From JAWLBM01 sp041687675 (GTDB lineage Bacteria > Pseudomonadota > Alphaproteobacteria > Rhizobiales > Pleomorphomonadaceae), in contig JAWLBM010000024.1 in assembly GCA_041687675.1 (NCBI GenBank), positions 13,143 to 77,142 on the forward strand: a stretch of DNA of 64,000 bases, given 5' to 3'. Under the pieces are notes generated by a model. That model was not told the DNA's origin. It worked only from the letters and a program-made list of their open reading frames with translations, and did no database searches. Positions 42,534 to 50,855 of the stretch are shown piece by piece. The position numbers and the translations under genes were made by a program. Numbering within the stretch: the first letter of the stretch is position 1; each line of letters begins with the position of its first letter.

Positions 42534-43076
42534 ATGACCAGCGAACTGATCAGGACCATCGCCGCGGCCGGCCTCGGGCTGTCGCTTTTCGCCGCGCCGG
42601 CGCTCGCGCAGGATGCCGGCGATTCCGGCGGCGTGGCGCGCGACGACGCGGCTGCCGTGTCGAGCGCGAGCGAGGAGACCGGCGCCACCGACGCGCTCCA
42701 GTGGGACACGGACCGCGACACTCGCATCAACCGGGCGGAATGGGACCAGGGCTTCGGCGCCGAGGGCGTCTTCGACCGTTATGACCGCAACCGCGACGGC
42801 GGCATGGACGCGGACGAGTTCGGAGCGTTCTCGAGGCAGGGCGTGGTTTCCCAGGGCGAGAACGCGCCGGCCTCGACCCGGCCGACCTTTGCGGACCGGT
42901 TCGGCGAGGGGGCGTTCGAGACCTGGGACCGCGACCGGGACAGCAGGCTCTCCCGCAGCGAGTTCGACGAGGGCGTCTTCTCCGGCTACGACCGCGACCG
43001 GAGCGGCGACGTCGACAGATCCGAGTATCGCGACGCCCGCGACGACCTGCGGCCCGGCAGCTTCTGGGGCGGCTGA
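42534..43076 (+). CDS. Secreted EF-hand protein (180 aa)
   Basis: Signal peptide (1-25, ending APALAQ) and four EF-hand loops: DTDRDTRINRAEW, DRNRDGGMDADEF, DRDRDSRLSRSEF and DRDRSGDVDRSEY. Probably a periplasmic calcium-binding protein. GGAGAG 6 bases before ATG 42534. First of a run with a degenerate paralogue, sodC and a further EF-hand/PRC gene. Confidence 0.9.
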   Translation: MTSELIRTIAAAGLGLSLFAAPALAQDAGDSGGVARDDAAAVSSASEETGATDALQWDTDRDTRINRAEWDQGFGAEGVFDRYDRNRDGGMDADEFGAFSRQGVVSQGENAPASTRPTFADRFGEGAFETWDRDRDSRLSRSEFDEGVFSGYDRDRSGDVDRSEYRDARDDLRPGSFWGG

Positions 43077-43155
43077 GTTGCGTCCTGCACGGGGCCACAG
43101 CGTCCGCGGAGACGGCCGCTTGCCCGGTGGGCATCGCAATGACCTGGAGACAATG

Positions 43156-43599
43156 ATGATCGGGAAGACATCGGGCATCCTCGCCGCGGCCGGGCTCGGC
43201 CTTTCGCTGGCTGCGCCGCTGGCGGCGGCGCAGTGGGCATCGGGCGAGGGCGGCCTCCGCGGCCACTGGTCCACGCGAACGCTCAGCGAGACCGACCGCG
43301 GCGATCGCGACCGGGGGCAGGGCGCCGGCCAGGGTTCGGCCGTCGAGACGTCGCCCTCGCCCTCGCCCCGCAGCCGGTTCTCGCGCCAGGGCGGCGCTGA
43401 CGACGACCGCCCGGGGGCGGAGGAGAGCCGGGGCATCTTCCGGGACGATGAGCGCGACTGGAATCGCAACAGCGCGCGCCAGCAGTTCGAGGAGGACGAC
43501 GTTTCGCAGGAGGGCAGCGACCGCGGCGGCGACATCGACCGCTCGGACTATCGCAGCAGCCGCGACCGTCACCGCCCCGGCAGCAACTGGACGCGGTGA
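43156..43599 (+). CDS. Degenerate paralogue of the preceding EF-hand protein (147 aa)
   Basis: Same signal-peptide motif (AAAGLGLSL) and same tail pattern (RDxxRPGSxW) as the 42534 product, but the acidic loops are mostly lost; only DRGGDIDRSDY remains near the C-terminus. The middle is low-complexity (S/P/R/D). GGAG lies 6 bases before the second ATG (43156); the ATG at 43153 is the alternative. Either a diverging secreted protein or a decaying duplicate. Confidence 0.7.
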   Translation: MIGKTSGILAAAGLGLSLAAPLAAAQWASGEGGLRGHWSTRTLSETDRGDRDRGQGAGQGSAVETSPSPSPRSRFSRQGGADDDRPGAEESRGIFRDDERDWNRNSARQQFEEDDVSQEGSDRGGDIDRSDYRSSRDRHRPGSNWTR

Positions 43600-43654
43600 C
43601 GGGCGCCGTGCCCTTGCGCGCCCCATCGGCAAGCAGCCAAGGAGGACAGACAGC

Positions 43655-44212
43655 ATGAACACTATCGCCACCGCCACCGCCGTCACCCTGATCGCCACCG
43701 CATCCGCCTTCGCCCAGGAGGCCCAGCCGCCGGCCGGCGGGGAGGCGGTGACCTCGCCGGGCGTCGCCCGCGCCGTGTTCCTCGATCCGCAAGGCAATTC
43801 CATCGGCACGGCCACGCTGGTCGAGACGCCGAACGGCGTGCTGATCCGCGCCGAACTCGCCAACCTGCCGCCGGGCATCCACGGCTTCCACATCCACGAG
43901 ACCGGCGCCTGCGATCCTGAGGGCGGCTTCGAGTCCGCCGGCGGCCACTACAACCCGACCGGGGCGGAGCACGGCTTCATGGTCGAGGGCGGCCCGCACG
44001 CCGGGGACATGGCCAACCAGACCGTCGGAGAGGACGGCAGGCTGATGGCCCAGGTCTTCAACGAGCGGGTCTCGCTCACCGGCGGCGAGGCGCCGCTCCT
44101 CGACGACGACGGCTCGGCGATCGTGATCCACGCCACCGCGGACGACTACATGTCGCAGCCGTCCGGCGCGGCCGGCGACCGCATCGCCTGCGGCGTCATC
44201 GAGCAGGAGTGA
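43655..44212 (+). CDS. sodC: Cu/Zn superoxide dismutase, periplasmic
   Basis: Signal peptide (ending ATASAFAQ near 20-21). SodC metal sites: GIHGFHIHETGACD (about 70-83), GGHYNPTGAEHG, GPHAGDM, and the C-terminal disulphide Cys in ACGVI. Converts superoxide to peroxide in the periplasm. AAGGAGG upstream of ATG 43655. Sits between two EF-hand genes, 56 and 62 bases away. Confidence 0.95.
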   Translation: MNTIATATAVTLIATASAFAQEAQPPAGGEAVTSPGVARAVFLDPQGNSIGTATLVETPNGVLIRAELANLPPGIHGFHIHETGACDPEGGFESAGGHYNPTGAEHGFMVEGGPHAGDMANQTVGEDGRLMAQVFNERVSLTGGEAPLLDDDGSAIVIHATADDYMSQPSGAAGDRIACGVIEQE

Positions 44213-44273
44213 TCCTCTGCCGCCGTCCCGTTCACCCTGCCACACTGTTCCCGTCCACGAGGAGACCGCAGCC

Positions 44274-45500
44274 ATGAGATGCACCCGTACGATCCTCGCC
44301 CTCCTCCTCGTCGGCGCCGCCGCGCCGGCGATCGCACAGGGCCGCGACATCGGCGTGCTGAGCGGACAGGTGTTCTCGGCCTGGGACGAGAACGCGGACG
44401 GCGTCCTGACCGGCGACGAGTTCGTCGGCGGCCTGCACGAGGCCTTCGCCCATGACGGGCGCCTCGACCGCGGCGAGTACGAGACGGAATGGGACACCTG
44501 GTTCGCCGGCCTCGACCGGCCGGACTTCACCCGTCTCGATGTGGACGCCGACGGGGCGCTGTCGCCGGCCGAACTCGGCGAGGGCCTCGCCCGCGCCGGC
44601 ATCGGCCGGATCTTCCCCGGGGCCGCCGACGGGGCGCTCGACGAGCAGGAGTTCCGGGAGGGGCTCACCGCGGTCGTCGCCCCCGGCGGAGAGATCGACC
44701 GGATGACCTTCGACGTCGTCGCGCTGAACGCCGGCGTCCCGGTGCAGGACGTCGAGGCCGGCGATGTGAACGTCACCCGGGGCGAGGTGACCGTCGATCG
44801 CGGCGAGGCCGGCGAGACGGCCGCCCTGTCGCAGAGTGCCGGACAGGTGAACGTCGGCCAGGTCATCGCCCTCTCGGAGTTCCAGGTCGAGGCGATGTAC
44901 CCCGAGGCGATGAGCGCGGACGAGTTCCTCGGAACCGAGGTCTACGGCGCTGGCGGCGAGGAGATCGGCGACGTCGAGGACCTCGTGGTCTCCTCCGACG
45001 GCCGCGTCGTCTCGCTGATCGCCGAGGTTGGCGGCTTCTGGGACATCGGCGACACCCACGTCAGCATTCCCTGGACGGAAGTGGTCGCCCGGCCGGGCGG
45101 CGGCGTGCTGGTGCCGGTCACCGAGGACACGGTGGACGAGTACAGCCTCTTCGCGGGCGAGGAGCCCGACGTGGCGACGCTCTCGGAGGAGGTGCGGTCG
45201 GGGCTGGACGACCAGGAGCTGGGTCCGCGCGCCTGGCGCATCTCGGAACTCGTCGGCGACTTCGCCCGCATCCGCCAGGACGAGGGCTTCCGCGACTACG
45301 GCTATGTCAGCGATGTCCTGATCGACGGCGGCCGCGTGGTCGCGGCGGTGGTGAACCCGGACTACACCTACGGGATCCGCGGGCCGATCGCCTACCCCTA
45401 TTACGGCGAAGGCTTCCGCCCGGGCTCGCGCTACTACGACATGCCCTATGACGAGGACGAGGTGCGCGCCGGCGCCGAGGCGATGCGCGCCCCCGAATAA
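44274..45500 (+). CDS. Secreted EF-hand / PRC-barrel protein (408 aa)
   Basis: Signal peptide (ending APAIAQ near 22), EF-hand-like loops DENADGVLTGDEF, DVDADGALSPAEL and two shorter ones in the first half, then two PRC-barrel-like domains: FLGTEVYGAGGEEIGDVEDL (about 218-285) and WRISELVGDFARIRQ with YGYVSDVLIDGG (about 320-375). PRC barrels mediate binding to other proteins, and the pairing with EF-hands on an exported protein is uncommon. Ends at a strong hairpin. Function unknown. Confidence 0.88.
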   Translation: MRCTRTILALLLVGAAAPAIAQGRDIGVLSGQVFSAWDENADGVLTGDEFVGGLHEAFAHDGRLDRGEYETEWDTWFAGLDRPDFTRLDVDADGALSPAELGEGLARAGIGRIFPGAADGALDEQEFREGLTAVVAPGGEIDRMTFDVVALNAGVPVQDVEAGDVNVTRGEVTVDRGEAGETAALSQSAGQVNVGQVIALSEFQVEAMYPEAMSADEFLGTEVYGAGGEEIGDVEDLVVSSDGRVVSLIAEVGGFWDIGDTHVSIPWTEVVARPGGGVLVPVTEDTVDEYSLFAGEEPDVATLSEEVRSGLDDQELGPRAWRISELVGDFARIRQDEGFRDYGYVSDVLIDGGRVVAAVVNPDYTYGIRGPIAYPYYGEGFRPGSRYYDMPYDEDEVRAGAEAMRAPE

Positions 45501-45531
45501 CGGCTCGGCCGCGACCGAAACCGCGGATTTT

Positions 45532-45563
45532 CGAACGCCCGGGGTGGATCGCCCGGGCGTTCG
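45532..45563 (+). terminator. Stem-loop ending the EF-hand/sodC run
   Basis: Perfect 12-bp stem CGAACGCCCGGG/CCCGGGCGTTCG, loop GTGGATCG. No T-run, but its place 32 bases after the stop suggests termination or 3' end protection. Confidence 0.7.
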
Positions 45564-45683
45564 CGCGTCCGCGCCGCCGATCGTGATCGGATCTTGCGGC
45601 TGAAACCGTTTAGAGTGACGTCATCGGGCCCTCGGGTGGGGGCGCGGGGGTCCGCCCTTTCCTTTGGATGAAGGAGTATGGCG

Positions 45684-46520
45684 ATGAAGGCGGCACGACC
45701 CGTCGCAAGCACAGAGTTCGCAAGGACCGCGCCCGCCGGCCGCATGGCGGCGGAGCCTCGCGTCGAGCGACTCACCATCGACGACATCGTGGCCTCGCTG
45801 AAGCTCGGCTGGTCCGACTTCATGGCGAAGCCCAGCCACTACGCCATGGTGGCCCTCATCTATCCGCTCGCCGGCCTGCTGTTCGCCTCGATGGCGGCGG
45901 GCGCCGACCTCCTGCCGATCCTGTTCCCGGCGGCTGCCGGCTTCGCGCTGGTCGGCCCGATCGCCGCGCTGCCCTTCTACGAGGTCAGCCGGCTGCGCGA
46001 GGCGGGTGGCGAGGCGTCCTGGACCGCCGTGTTCGCCGCGATGCGCGACCCAGGACGGGGCAGGGCGATCCGGACCATGGCGCTGCTGCTCGTCGCCGGC
46101 TACCTGCTGTGGCTGCTCGCCGCCTTCGTGATCTATCGGGCGACGCTCGGCGCCTACGAGGCGCAGTCCTTCTCGGAACTCGCCATCCGGGTGCTGTCGA
46201 CGCCGGAGGGACTGGTGCTGTTCGTGGTCGGCAACCTGGTCGGGCTCGCCTTCGCCGTGGCGGCGCTCATGGTGAGCCTCGTCTCGTTCCCGATGATCCT
46301 CCACCGCGGCGTCTCCGCCGGCACGGCGATCCGGACCTCGGTCGAGGTGGCGCGCCGGAACCCGGGTTCGGTGCTGGTCTGGGGCCTCGTGGTGGGCGGC
46401 CTGCTCCTCCTCGGAGGCATTCCTCTGTTCGTCGGCCTCGCGCTCGTCGTGCCGCTGCTCGGCCATGCGACATGGCACCTCTACCGCCGGGCGGTCGGCC
46501 CCCGTCCGGAGGGTGTCTGA
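45684..46520 (+). CDS. DUF2189-like integral membrane protein (278 aa)
   Basis: Conserved IDDIVASLKLGWSDFMAKPS (about 33-52) followed by six hydrophobic helices, matching DUF2189 proteins of alphaproteobacteria. Function unknown. ATG 45684 is preferred since AAGGAG is 7 bases upstream of it; ATG 45678 lies 1 base after that ribosome site. Confidence 0.85.
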   Translation: MKAARPVASTEFARTAPAGRMAAEPRVERLTIDDIVASLKLGWSDFMAKPSHYAMVALIYPLAGLLFASMAAGADLLPILFPAAAGFALVGPIAALPFYEVSRLREAGGEASWTAVFAAMRDPGRGRAIRTMALLLVAGYLLWLLAAFVIYRATLGAYEAQSFSELAIRVLSTPEGLVLFVVGNLVGLAFAVAALMVSLVSFPMILHRGVSAGTAIRTSVEVARRNPGSVLVWGLVVGGLLLLGGIPLFVGLALVVPLLGHATWHLYRRAVGPRPEGV

Positions 46521-46684
46521 CCGCGACCGTTCGCCCCGCCGGGACCGCGCCGGCCGGGGCGGACGGGATCCGAGCGGGCATGGGGGTTGAACTCGGGCCA
46601 TGAAATCGGCAAAGTCCCCGGCATTGTCACCGGAACCGCTTCGCCGCCGCATCCGCGGCCGGCGCCATCCGACCGGGGGACCCA

Positions 46685-47719
46685 TTGACGTCCGGACGCT
46701 TTGCCCGAGCCCTTCTCGCCGCCGTGGTCACGGGCGGCCTGCTGGCGGCCTGCTCCTCCTTCGACCCCTATGACTTCGAGCAGTCGGAGCGCAGCAGCCT
46801 TCCGATCCCGGCTGAGCTGGTCGGCTCCATGAACGCCAAGGGCATGGACCCGTCGAGCCCGATCCTCGTCCGCCTCTACAAGCAGGAGAGCGAACTGGAG
46901 GTGTGGAAGCAGGACAGGAGCGGCCGCTACGCCCTCCTCAAGACCTATCCGATCTGCCGCTGGTCCGGGAAGCTCGGGCCGAAGGTGCAAAAGGGCGACC
47001 GGCAGGCCCCGGAGGGGTTCTACCAGGTGGCGCGCCAGCAGATGAACCCGGACTCGCTCTATTACCTCAGCTTCAACCTCGGCTTCCCCAACCGGCTCGA
47101 GTCCGCGTTGGGCTGGTCGGGCGACGCGCTGATGATCCACGGCGCCTGCTCGTCGAGGGGCTGCTACGCGGTGACCGACGCGGCGGCCGCGGAGATCTAC
47201 GCGGTGGCGCGCGAGTCGTTCAAGGGCGGCCAGCAGGCTTTCCAGGTGCAGGCCCTTCCGTTCCGGATGACGGCGGAGAACCTCGCCCTTCATCGCGACG
47301 ATCCGAACATGCCCTTCTGGATGACGCTGAAGGAGGGCAGCGACCACTTCGAGGCGACCAAGAGGGAGCCGAAGGTCGGCGCCTGCGGCGGCCGCTACGT
47401 CTTCAACGTCGCCAACGTCGGCACCGACGACCCGCTCGCCGCCTGCCCGCCGCTGGAGGTCGATCCCTCGGTCGCCGGCGCCGTCGCCTCGAAGGCGGCC
47501 AGCGACATGGAGGCGGTCGGGCGCATCATCGCCTCCGAGCCGACCTTTCCGGCGATGTCCTACGTGGACGGCGGCATGCATCCGAGCTTCCGGGAGATCC
47601 TCGCCCGGTCCGGCCCGGAGAAGCTAGCAAAGTTGACCTCCGAGCGCGCCCCGGTGAGCCGGCCGGAGGCGGCGCTCGCCGATCCCTGGAGGCCCGGCGG
47701 CCCCTTCGCCGGGCTCTGA
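46685..47719 (+). CDS. YafK-like L,D-transpeptidase lipoprotein (344 aa)
   Basis: Lipobox LAAC-SS (Cys about 23) and a YkuD/YafK catalytic domain: VRLYKQESELEVWKQD, LLKTYPICRWSGKLGPK and the active-site block IHGACSSRGCYAVTD, His...Cys. It probably cross-links peptidoglycan or attaches proteins to it in the periplasm. TTG start at 46685 with a GGGGGA upstream. Monocistronic. Confidence 0.85.
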   Translation: MTSGRFARALLAAVVTGGLLAACSSFDPYDFEQSERSSLPIPAELVGSMNAKGMDPSSPILVRLYKQESELEVWKQDRSGRYALLKTYPICRWSGKLGPKVQKGDRQAPEGFYQVARQQMNPDSLYYLSFNLGFPNRLESALGWSGDALMIHGACSSRGCYAVTDAAAAEIYAVARESFKGGQQAFQVQALPFRMTAENLALHRDDPNMPFWMTLKEGSDHFEATKREPKVGACGGRYVFNVANVGTDDPLAACPPLEVDPSVAGAVASKAASDMEAVGRIIASEPTFPAMSYVDGGMHPSFREILARSGPEKLAKLTSERAPVSRPEAALADPWRPGGPFAGL

Positions 47720-47740
47720 GCCCGGGCGGGGCGCGGCGGC

Positions 47741-48811
47741 TCAGGAGGGCTCGCCGCGCACGAGGCGGTGCACGAAGCCGAGCTTGGCCACCGCCGGTGC
47801 GGAGAGCACGAACGGGTAGAGGTCCGGCTGGCCGAGGCTCCGGTTCATCGCGTTGAGGGCCACCGTCAGCGGCACCCAGCCCTCGACGATCTCCGACACC
47901 GCACCCGCCCGGTAGGGGTCGAACTCCACCTTCGCGGCAAGGTCGTCGGGCCGCCGGATCCGCGGGCGGACCGCCAGCCCGTAGGCGCGGGCGGTCTCCA
48001 GGCCGTCGACCATGTGGACATAGTGGGCGAAGGTCTCCGCGAAGTCCTCCCACGGATGCGCCGTCGCATAGGCGCTGACCGCGCGGCTCTGCCAGTCCGG
48101 CGGCGGGCCGTTGCGGTAGTGGGCCGACAGCGCGGACGGGTAGTCCTGCCGCTCGTCGCCGAAGCAGTCGCGGAAGGCGGCGAGACGCTCCCACTCGGGC
48201 GCCACCAGCCGGCTCCACGCATAGTGCCCGAACTCGTGGCGGAAATGGCCGAGCAGCGTGCGGTAGGGCTCGCCGAACTCGGTCCGCCGGCGCTCCCGCT
48301 CCGCGTCGTCCGCCTCGGCGACGGAGATGGTGATGACGCCCGCGGCATGGCCGGTCACCGCCGCCTCGATCCACCCGCCGGGCGCCGGCACGTCGGCGAG
48401 GAAGTCGAAGGCGAGGCCGTGGTGCGGATCCTCGACCCGTGTCGGAATCCAGATCGGCCAGGCCGTCAGCGACCAGAAGAGGTGCTTCTTGGCCGCCTCG
48501 ATTTTTTTCCACCCGGCGAGGTTCTGCGGCAGGGAGAGATCGGGGATCATGCGGTTGTGCCGGCAGGCGCGGCAAAGGCCCGGGCCGTCCGCCTCCGGCA
48601 GCAGCCAGTTGCAGGCGTCGGAGCGGGCGTTGTCGCAAAGGAAAACCCGCCCGGCGCCGGGTTCGAGCGCATGCAGGCCGTGGTCCTTCGCCTCGAGCGC
48701 GGTTATCGTCCGCCGCCAGGGCATGTAGCCGAGCGCCCGGCCGCACTCGACGCAGACGGTGTTGTCGAAATGGACCGGGTTGCCGCAGCCCTGGCACTCG
48801 AACAGCTTCAT
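47741..48811 (-). CDS. Zinc-ribbon metallopeptidase-like protein (Peptidase_Mx type, 356 aa)
   Basis: N-terminal zinc ribbon ECQGCGNPVHFDNTVCVECG (about 4-23), a further Cys cluster (CDNARSDACNWLL, CRACRHN), and the metalloprotease motif FRHEFGHYAW (HEFGH, about 210-219) with a downstream EDFAETFAHYVH that could give the third ligand. Cytoplasmic, no signal peptide. Function unknown. GAGGATCG before ATG 48811. Confidence 0.85.
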   Translation of the reverse strand: MKLFECQGCGNPVHFDNTVCVECGRALGYMPWRRTITALEAKDHGLHALEPGAGRVFLCDNARSDACNWLLPEADGPGLCRACRHNRMIPDLSLPQNLAGWKKIEAAKKHLFWSLTAWPIWIPTRVEDPHHGLAFDFLADVPAPGGWIEAAVTGHAAGVITISVAEADDAERERRRTEFGEPYRTLLGHFRHEFGHYAWSRLVAPEWERLAAFRDCFGDERQDYPSALSAHYRNGPPPDWQSRAVSAYATAHPWEDFAETFAHYVHMVDGLETARAYGLAVRPRIRRPDDLAAKVEFDPYRAGAVSEIVEGWVPLTVALNAMNRSLGQPDLYPFVLSAPAVAKLGFVHRLVRGEPS

Positions 48812-48929
48812 CCGGCGATCCTCGCACGTGGCCACCGCGGCCGCACAGCAAAAAGTCGCCCGGAGGTGCGGCGGTTGCACGCGCGGGAAAAAAGGTGGCG
48901 CGGCGTCGCCGCCGCGCCACCGGCCCTGG

Positions 48930-49501
48930 TCAGTAGTCCATGCCGCCCGGCATGGCGGGGGCGGCGGCCTCCTTCTTCGGCTTCTCGGCCACCATCGCCT
49001 CGGTGGTGATGAGAAGGCCGGCGACGGAGGCGGCGTCCTGAAGGGCGGTGCGGACCACCTTCACCGGGTCGATCACGCCGGTCCGGACGAGGTCGCCATA
49101 GGCGCCGGTCTGGGCGTTCCAGCCGAAGTTCGGATCGGCGCTCTCGAGGATCTTGCCGACCACGATCGAGCCGTCCTCGCCCGCGTTGATGGCGATCTGG
49201 CGGGCCGGCGCCTGGATCGCCTTGCGGACGATCTCGACTCCGGTGCGCTGGTCGGCGTTCTCAGGGGCGAGACCCTCGAGCGCCTTCAGCGCGCGCAGCA
49301 GCGCGGTGCCGCCGCCCGGGACGATGCCTTCCTCGACCGCCGCGCGGGTGGCGTGCAGCGCGTCGTCGACCCGGTCCTTCTTCTCCTTCACCTCGACCTC
49401 GGTCGCCCCGCCGACGCGGATCACCGCGACGCCGCCGGCGAGCTTGGCTCGGTCTCGATGCTCTTGGTCTCTTCGAACGTTATCGCGCCCTCGTTGCCGG
49501 A
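48930..49501 (-). pseudogene. groEL: groEL remnant: 5' truncated and internally deleted
   Basis: From 49448 down to the stop at 48930 the sequence is the C-terminal third of GroEL: AKLAGGVAVIRVGGATEVEV, VEEGIVPGGGTALLRALKAL and the end MPGGMDY. Immediately upstream (49449-49501) a second, out-of-frame scrap reads GNEGAITFEETKSIETE, which corresponds to GroEL around residue 166-182. The roughly 215 codons between these parts and the first 165 codons are missing, and the two scraps are joined with a frameshift. A TAG lies just upstream in the scrap frame. So this copy cannot make GroEL. Beyond it begins low-GC DNA. Confidence 0.88.
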
Positions 49502-49539
49502 CTTCTACATCGTTCGGCCCGTGTTCGAAAAAGATCTTC

Positions 49540-50532
49540 CTAGCAGTAGTCGTGGATTGGTTCGAAGCCGAAATGCTTTCCGATAGCTGTGTAAGCGCGG
49601 TTGACGGCAACCACGATATCCTCCATCAGCCGCGTTAACTCTCGATCATAAAGCGACATATCCATCTCGCCAGCATGGACGAAGGCATTGCGCCCCTCCA
49701 CTAGCGCCTCAATAGACTCAAACAGGTCTGTCTTACGACGCCTGTGTGGCCTTCGAAAAGCCGCCGCTATGTCGAGCTTTGGGTCAATCATCTTAAAGTT
49801 TTCTCCGATAATACTCGGACGTTGGAATGAAAAACATTCAGAAATGGCCAGCTCAATTGGTATTTCCTTTGACGCGATCAGTTCAAGCTGCGCGTGGCTA
49901 AGACGCGCCTTCTTCAAGACCACCTCTCGCTTGTCGGCATATTTGAGCGCCGCAGCGAAGGTAGATCTGAAGTATTCCTCCCATACCGCAATAATGAAAG
50001 GAATCAGAAGGTTGTTAGAGAGGAGGCGGGGGTTCATCTCGTCCATGATGGTTAGACCTGTCGGTACTTCTTTCGCGATGTCGCCCTCTAGCTTTCGTGT
50101 CATTAGGTAAATGCGAGCTTTCAGCAGCGCATTGTGAAAGCGCCACCGGGCGAGAAAGCATCCCGAAGACAGCGGCGAGGGCGGAGGTTCGTCTGGGTGC
50201 CAATACCTATTGCGTCCGGCATCCGTGATGAAGTGACCACCGAACAAGTCACGCAACAGCTTCAGTGTTCGATTTTGGTGTGAAAGATCCCAATAGCTGC
50301 GGCTGACACGAGACCGTGTCGTTACCTTTACAATGCCATTCTCGTGGTAAACGCTAAGTTCCACACCTGTCCAAGATTTGTAATCTTTTTCCACATACCA
50401 AAGGTAGCTCCCGACCCGGTCAGGAATGCGGAGCCCATCTCTAACTGGTGCATAGCCGAGCAGTTCGACTACATCCAAGACGCGCCGAGGACTGATGCCA
50501 GCGGGAAACTCACTCTCCGAGGTGTAGCTCAT
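49540..50532 (-). CDS. HEPN-domain protein, low GC, probably acquired (330 aa)
   Basis: No overall family recognised. The C-terminal part has the HEPN (RiboL-PSP-HEPN/MAE_28990-like) catalytic signature RNAFVH (R-x4-H, about 277-282 in ALVEGRNAFVHAGEMD) in a helical domain preceded by LLIPFIIAVWEEYFRSTFAA. HEPN proteins are often RNases in toxin or abortive-infection systems. GC is far below the neighbours (25 of 60 at 49801-49860). ATG 50532 has AAGG about 8 bases upstream; ATG 50577 is in frame and gives 345 residues. No antitoxin-like partner is seen. Confidence 0.75.
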   Translation of the reverse strand: MSYTSESEFPAGISPRRVLDVVELLGYAPVRDGLRIPDRVGSYLWYVEKDYKSWTGVELSVYHENGIVKVTTRSRVSRSYWDLSHQNRTLKLLRDLFGGHFITDAGRNRYWHPDEPPPSPLSSGCFLARWRFHNALLKARIYLMTRKLEGDIAKEVPTGLTIMDEMNPRLLSNNLLIPFIIAVWEEYFRSTFAAALKYADKREVVLKKARLSHAQLELIASKEIPIELAISECFSFQRPSIIGENFKMIDPKLDIAAAFRRPHRRRKTDLFESIEALVEGRNAFVHAGEMDMSLYDRELTRLMEDIVVAVNRAYTAIGKHFGFEPIHDYC

Positions 50533-50577
50533 ACCGAAACCTTGCAGAGATATTTGGGTCCCCTCAAAGTGCCTCAT

Positions 50578-50855
50578 GGAATGGACCTACTCAACAGAAA
50601 CCAGAACAGACCAACGGACCGACAAGCGACACGCTCCCCGGGGGAAAAAATTCGAGGCGGCGCCGATGGCGGGATCGCGGCGTTTGCCGGCGTGGTGGCC
50701 GAGGTCCGCATGCGGGCAGGATCTCCCCGAAAACCCGGCACATCCGGTCGATCCTTTCCAGGTCCGCCCTCACGCCGGCCGAAATCGGTCAGAAATTTCG
50801 CAGCCGGTCGGGCAGAATGGACGCCGGTTCGACAGGCGCGGAGGAGGGCGCCGGC
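50578..50855. other. Gene-free interval between HEPN gene and kynA
   Basis: No gene supported. GC rises from about 50% at the HEPN side to the local norm by about 50700, so one edge of the foreign DNA probably lies here. The kynA promoter should be in the right half. An ATG at 50817, in frame with kynA, would lengthen it by 13 residues but lacks a ribosome site. Confidence 0.4.

Noticed and set aside
43283..44866. A 527-codon minus-strand frame opposite the EF-hand/sodC genes
   Set aside because: Antisense shadow; sodC and the EF-hand loops are unmistakable on the plus strand.
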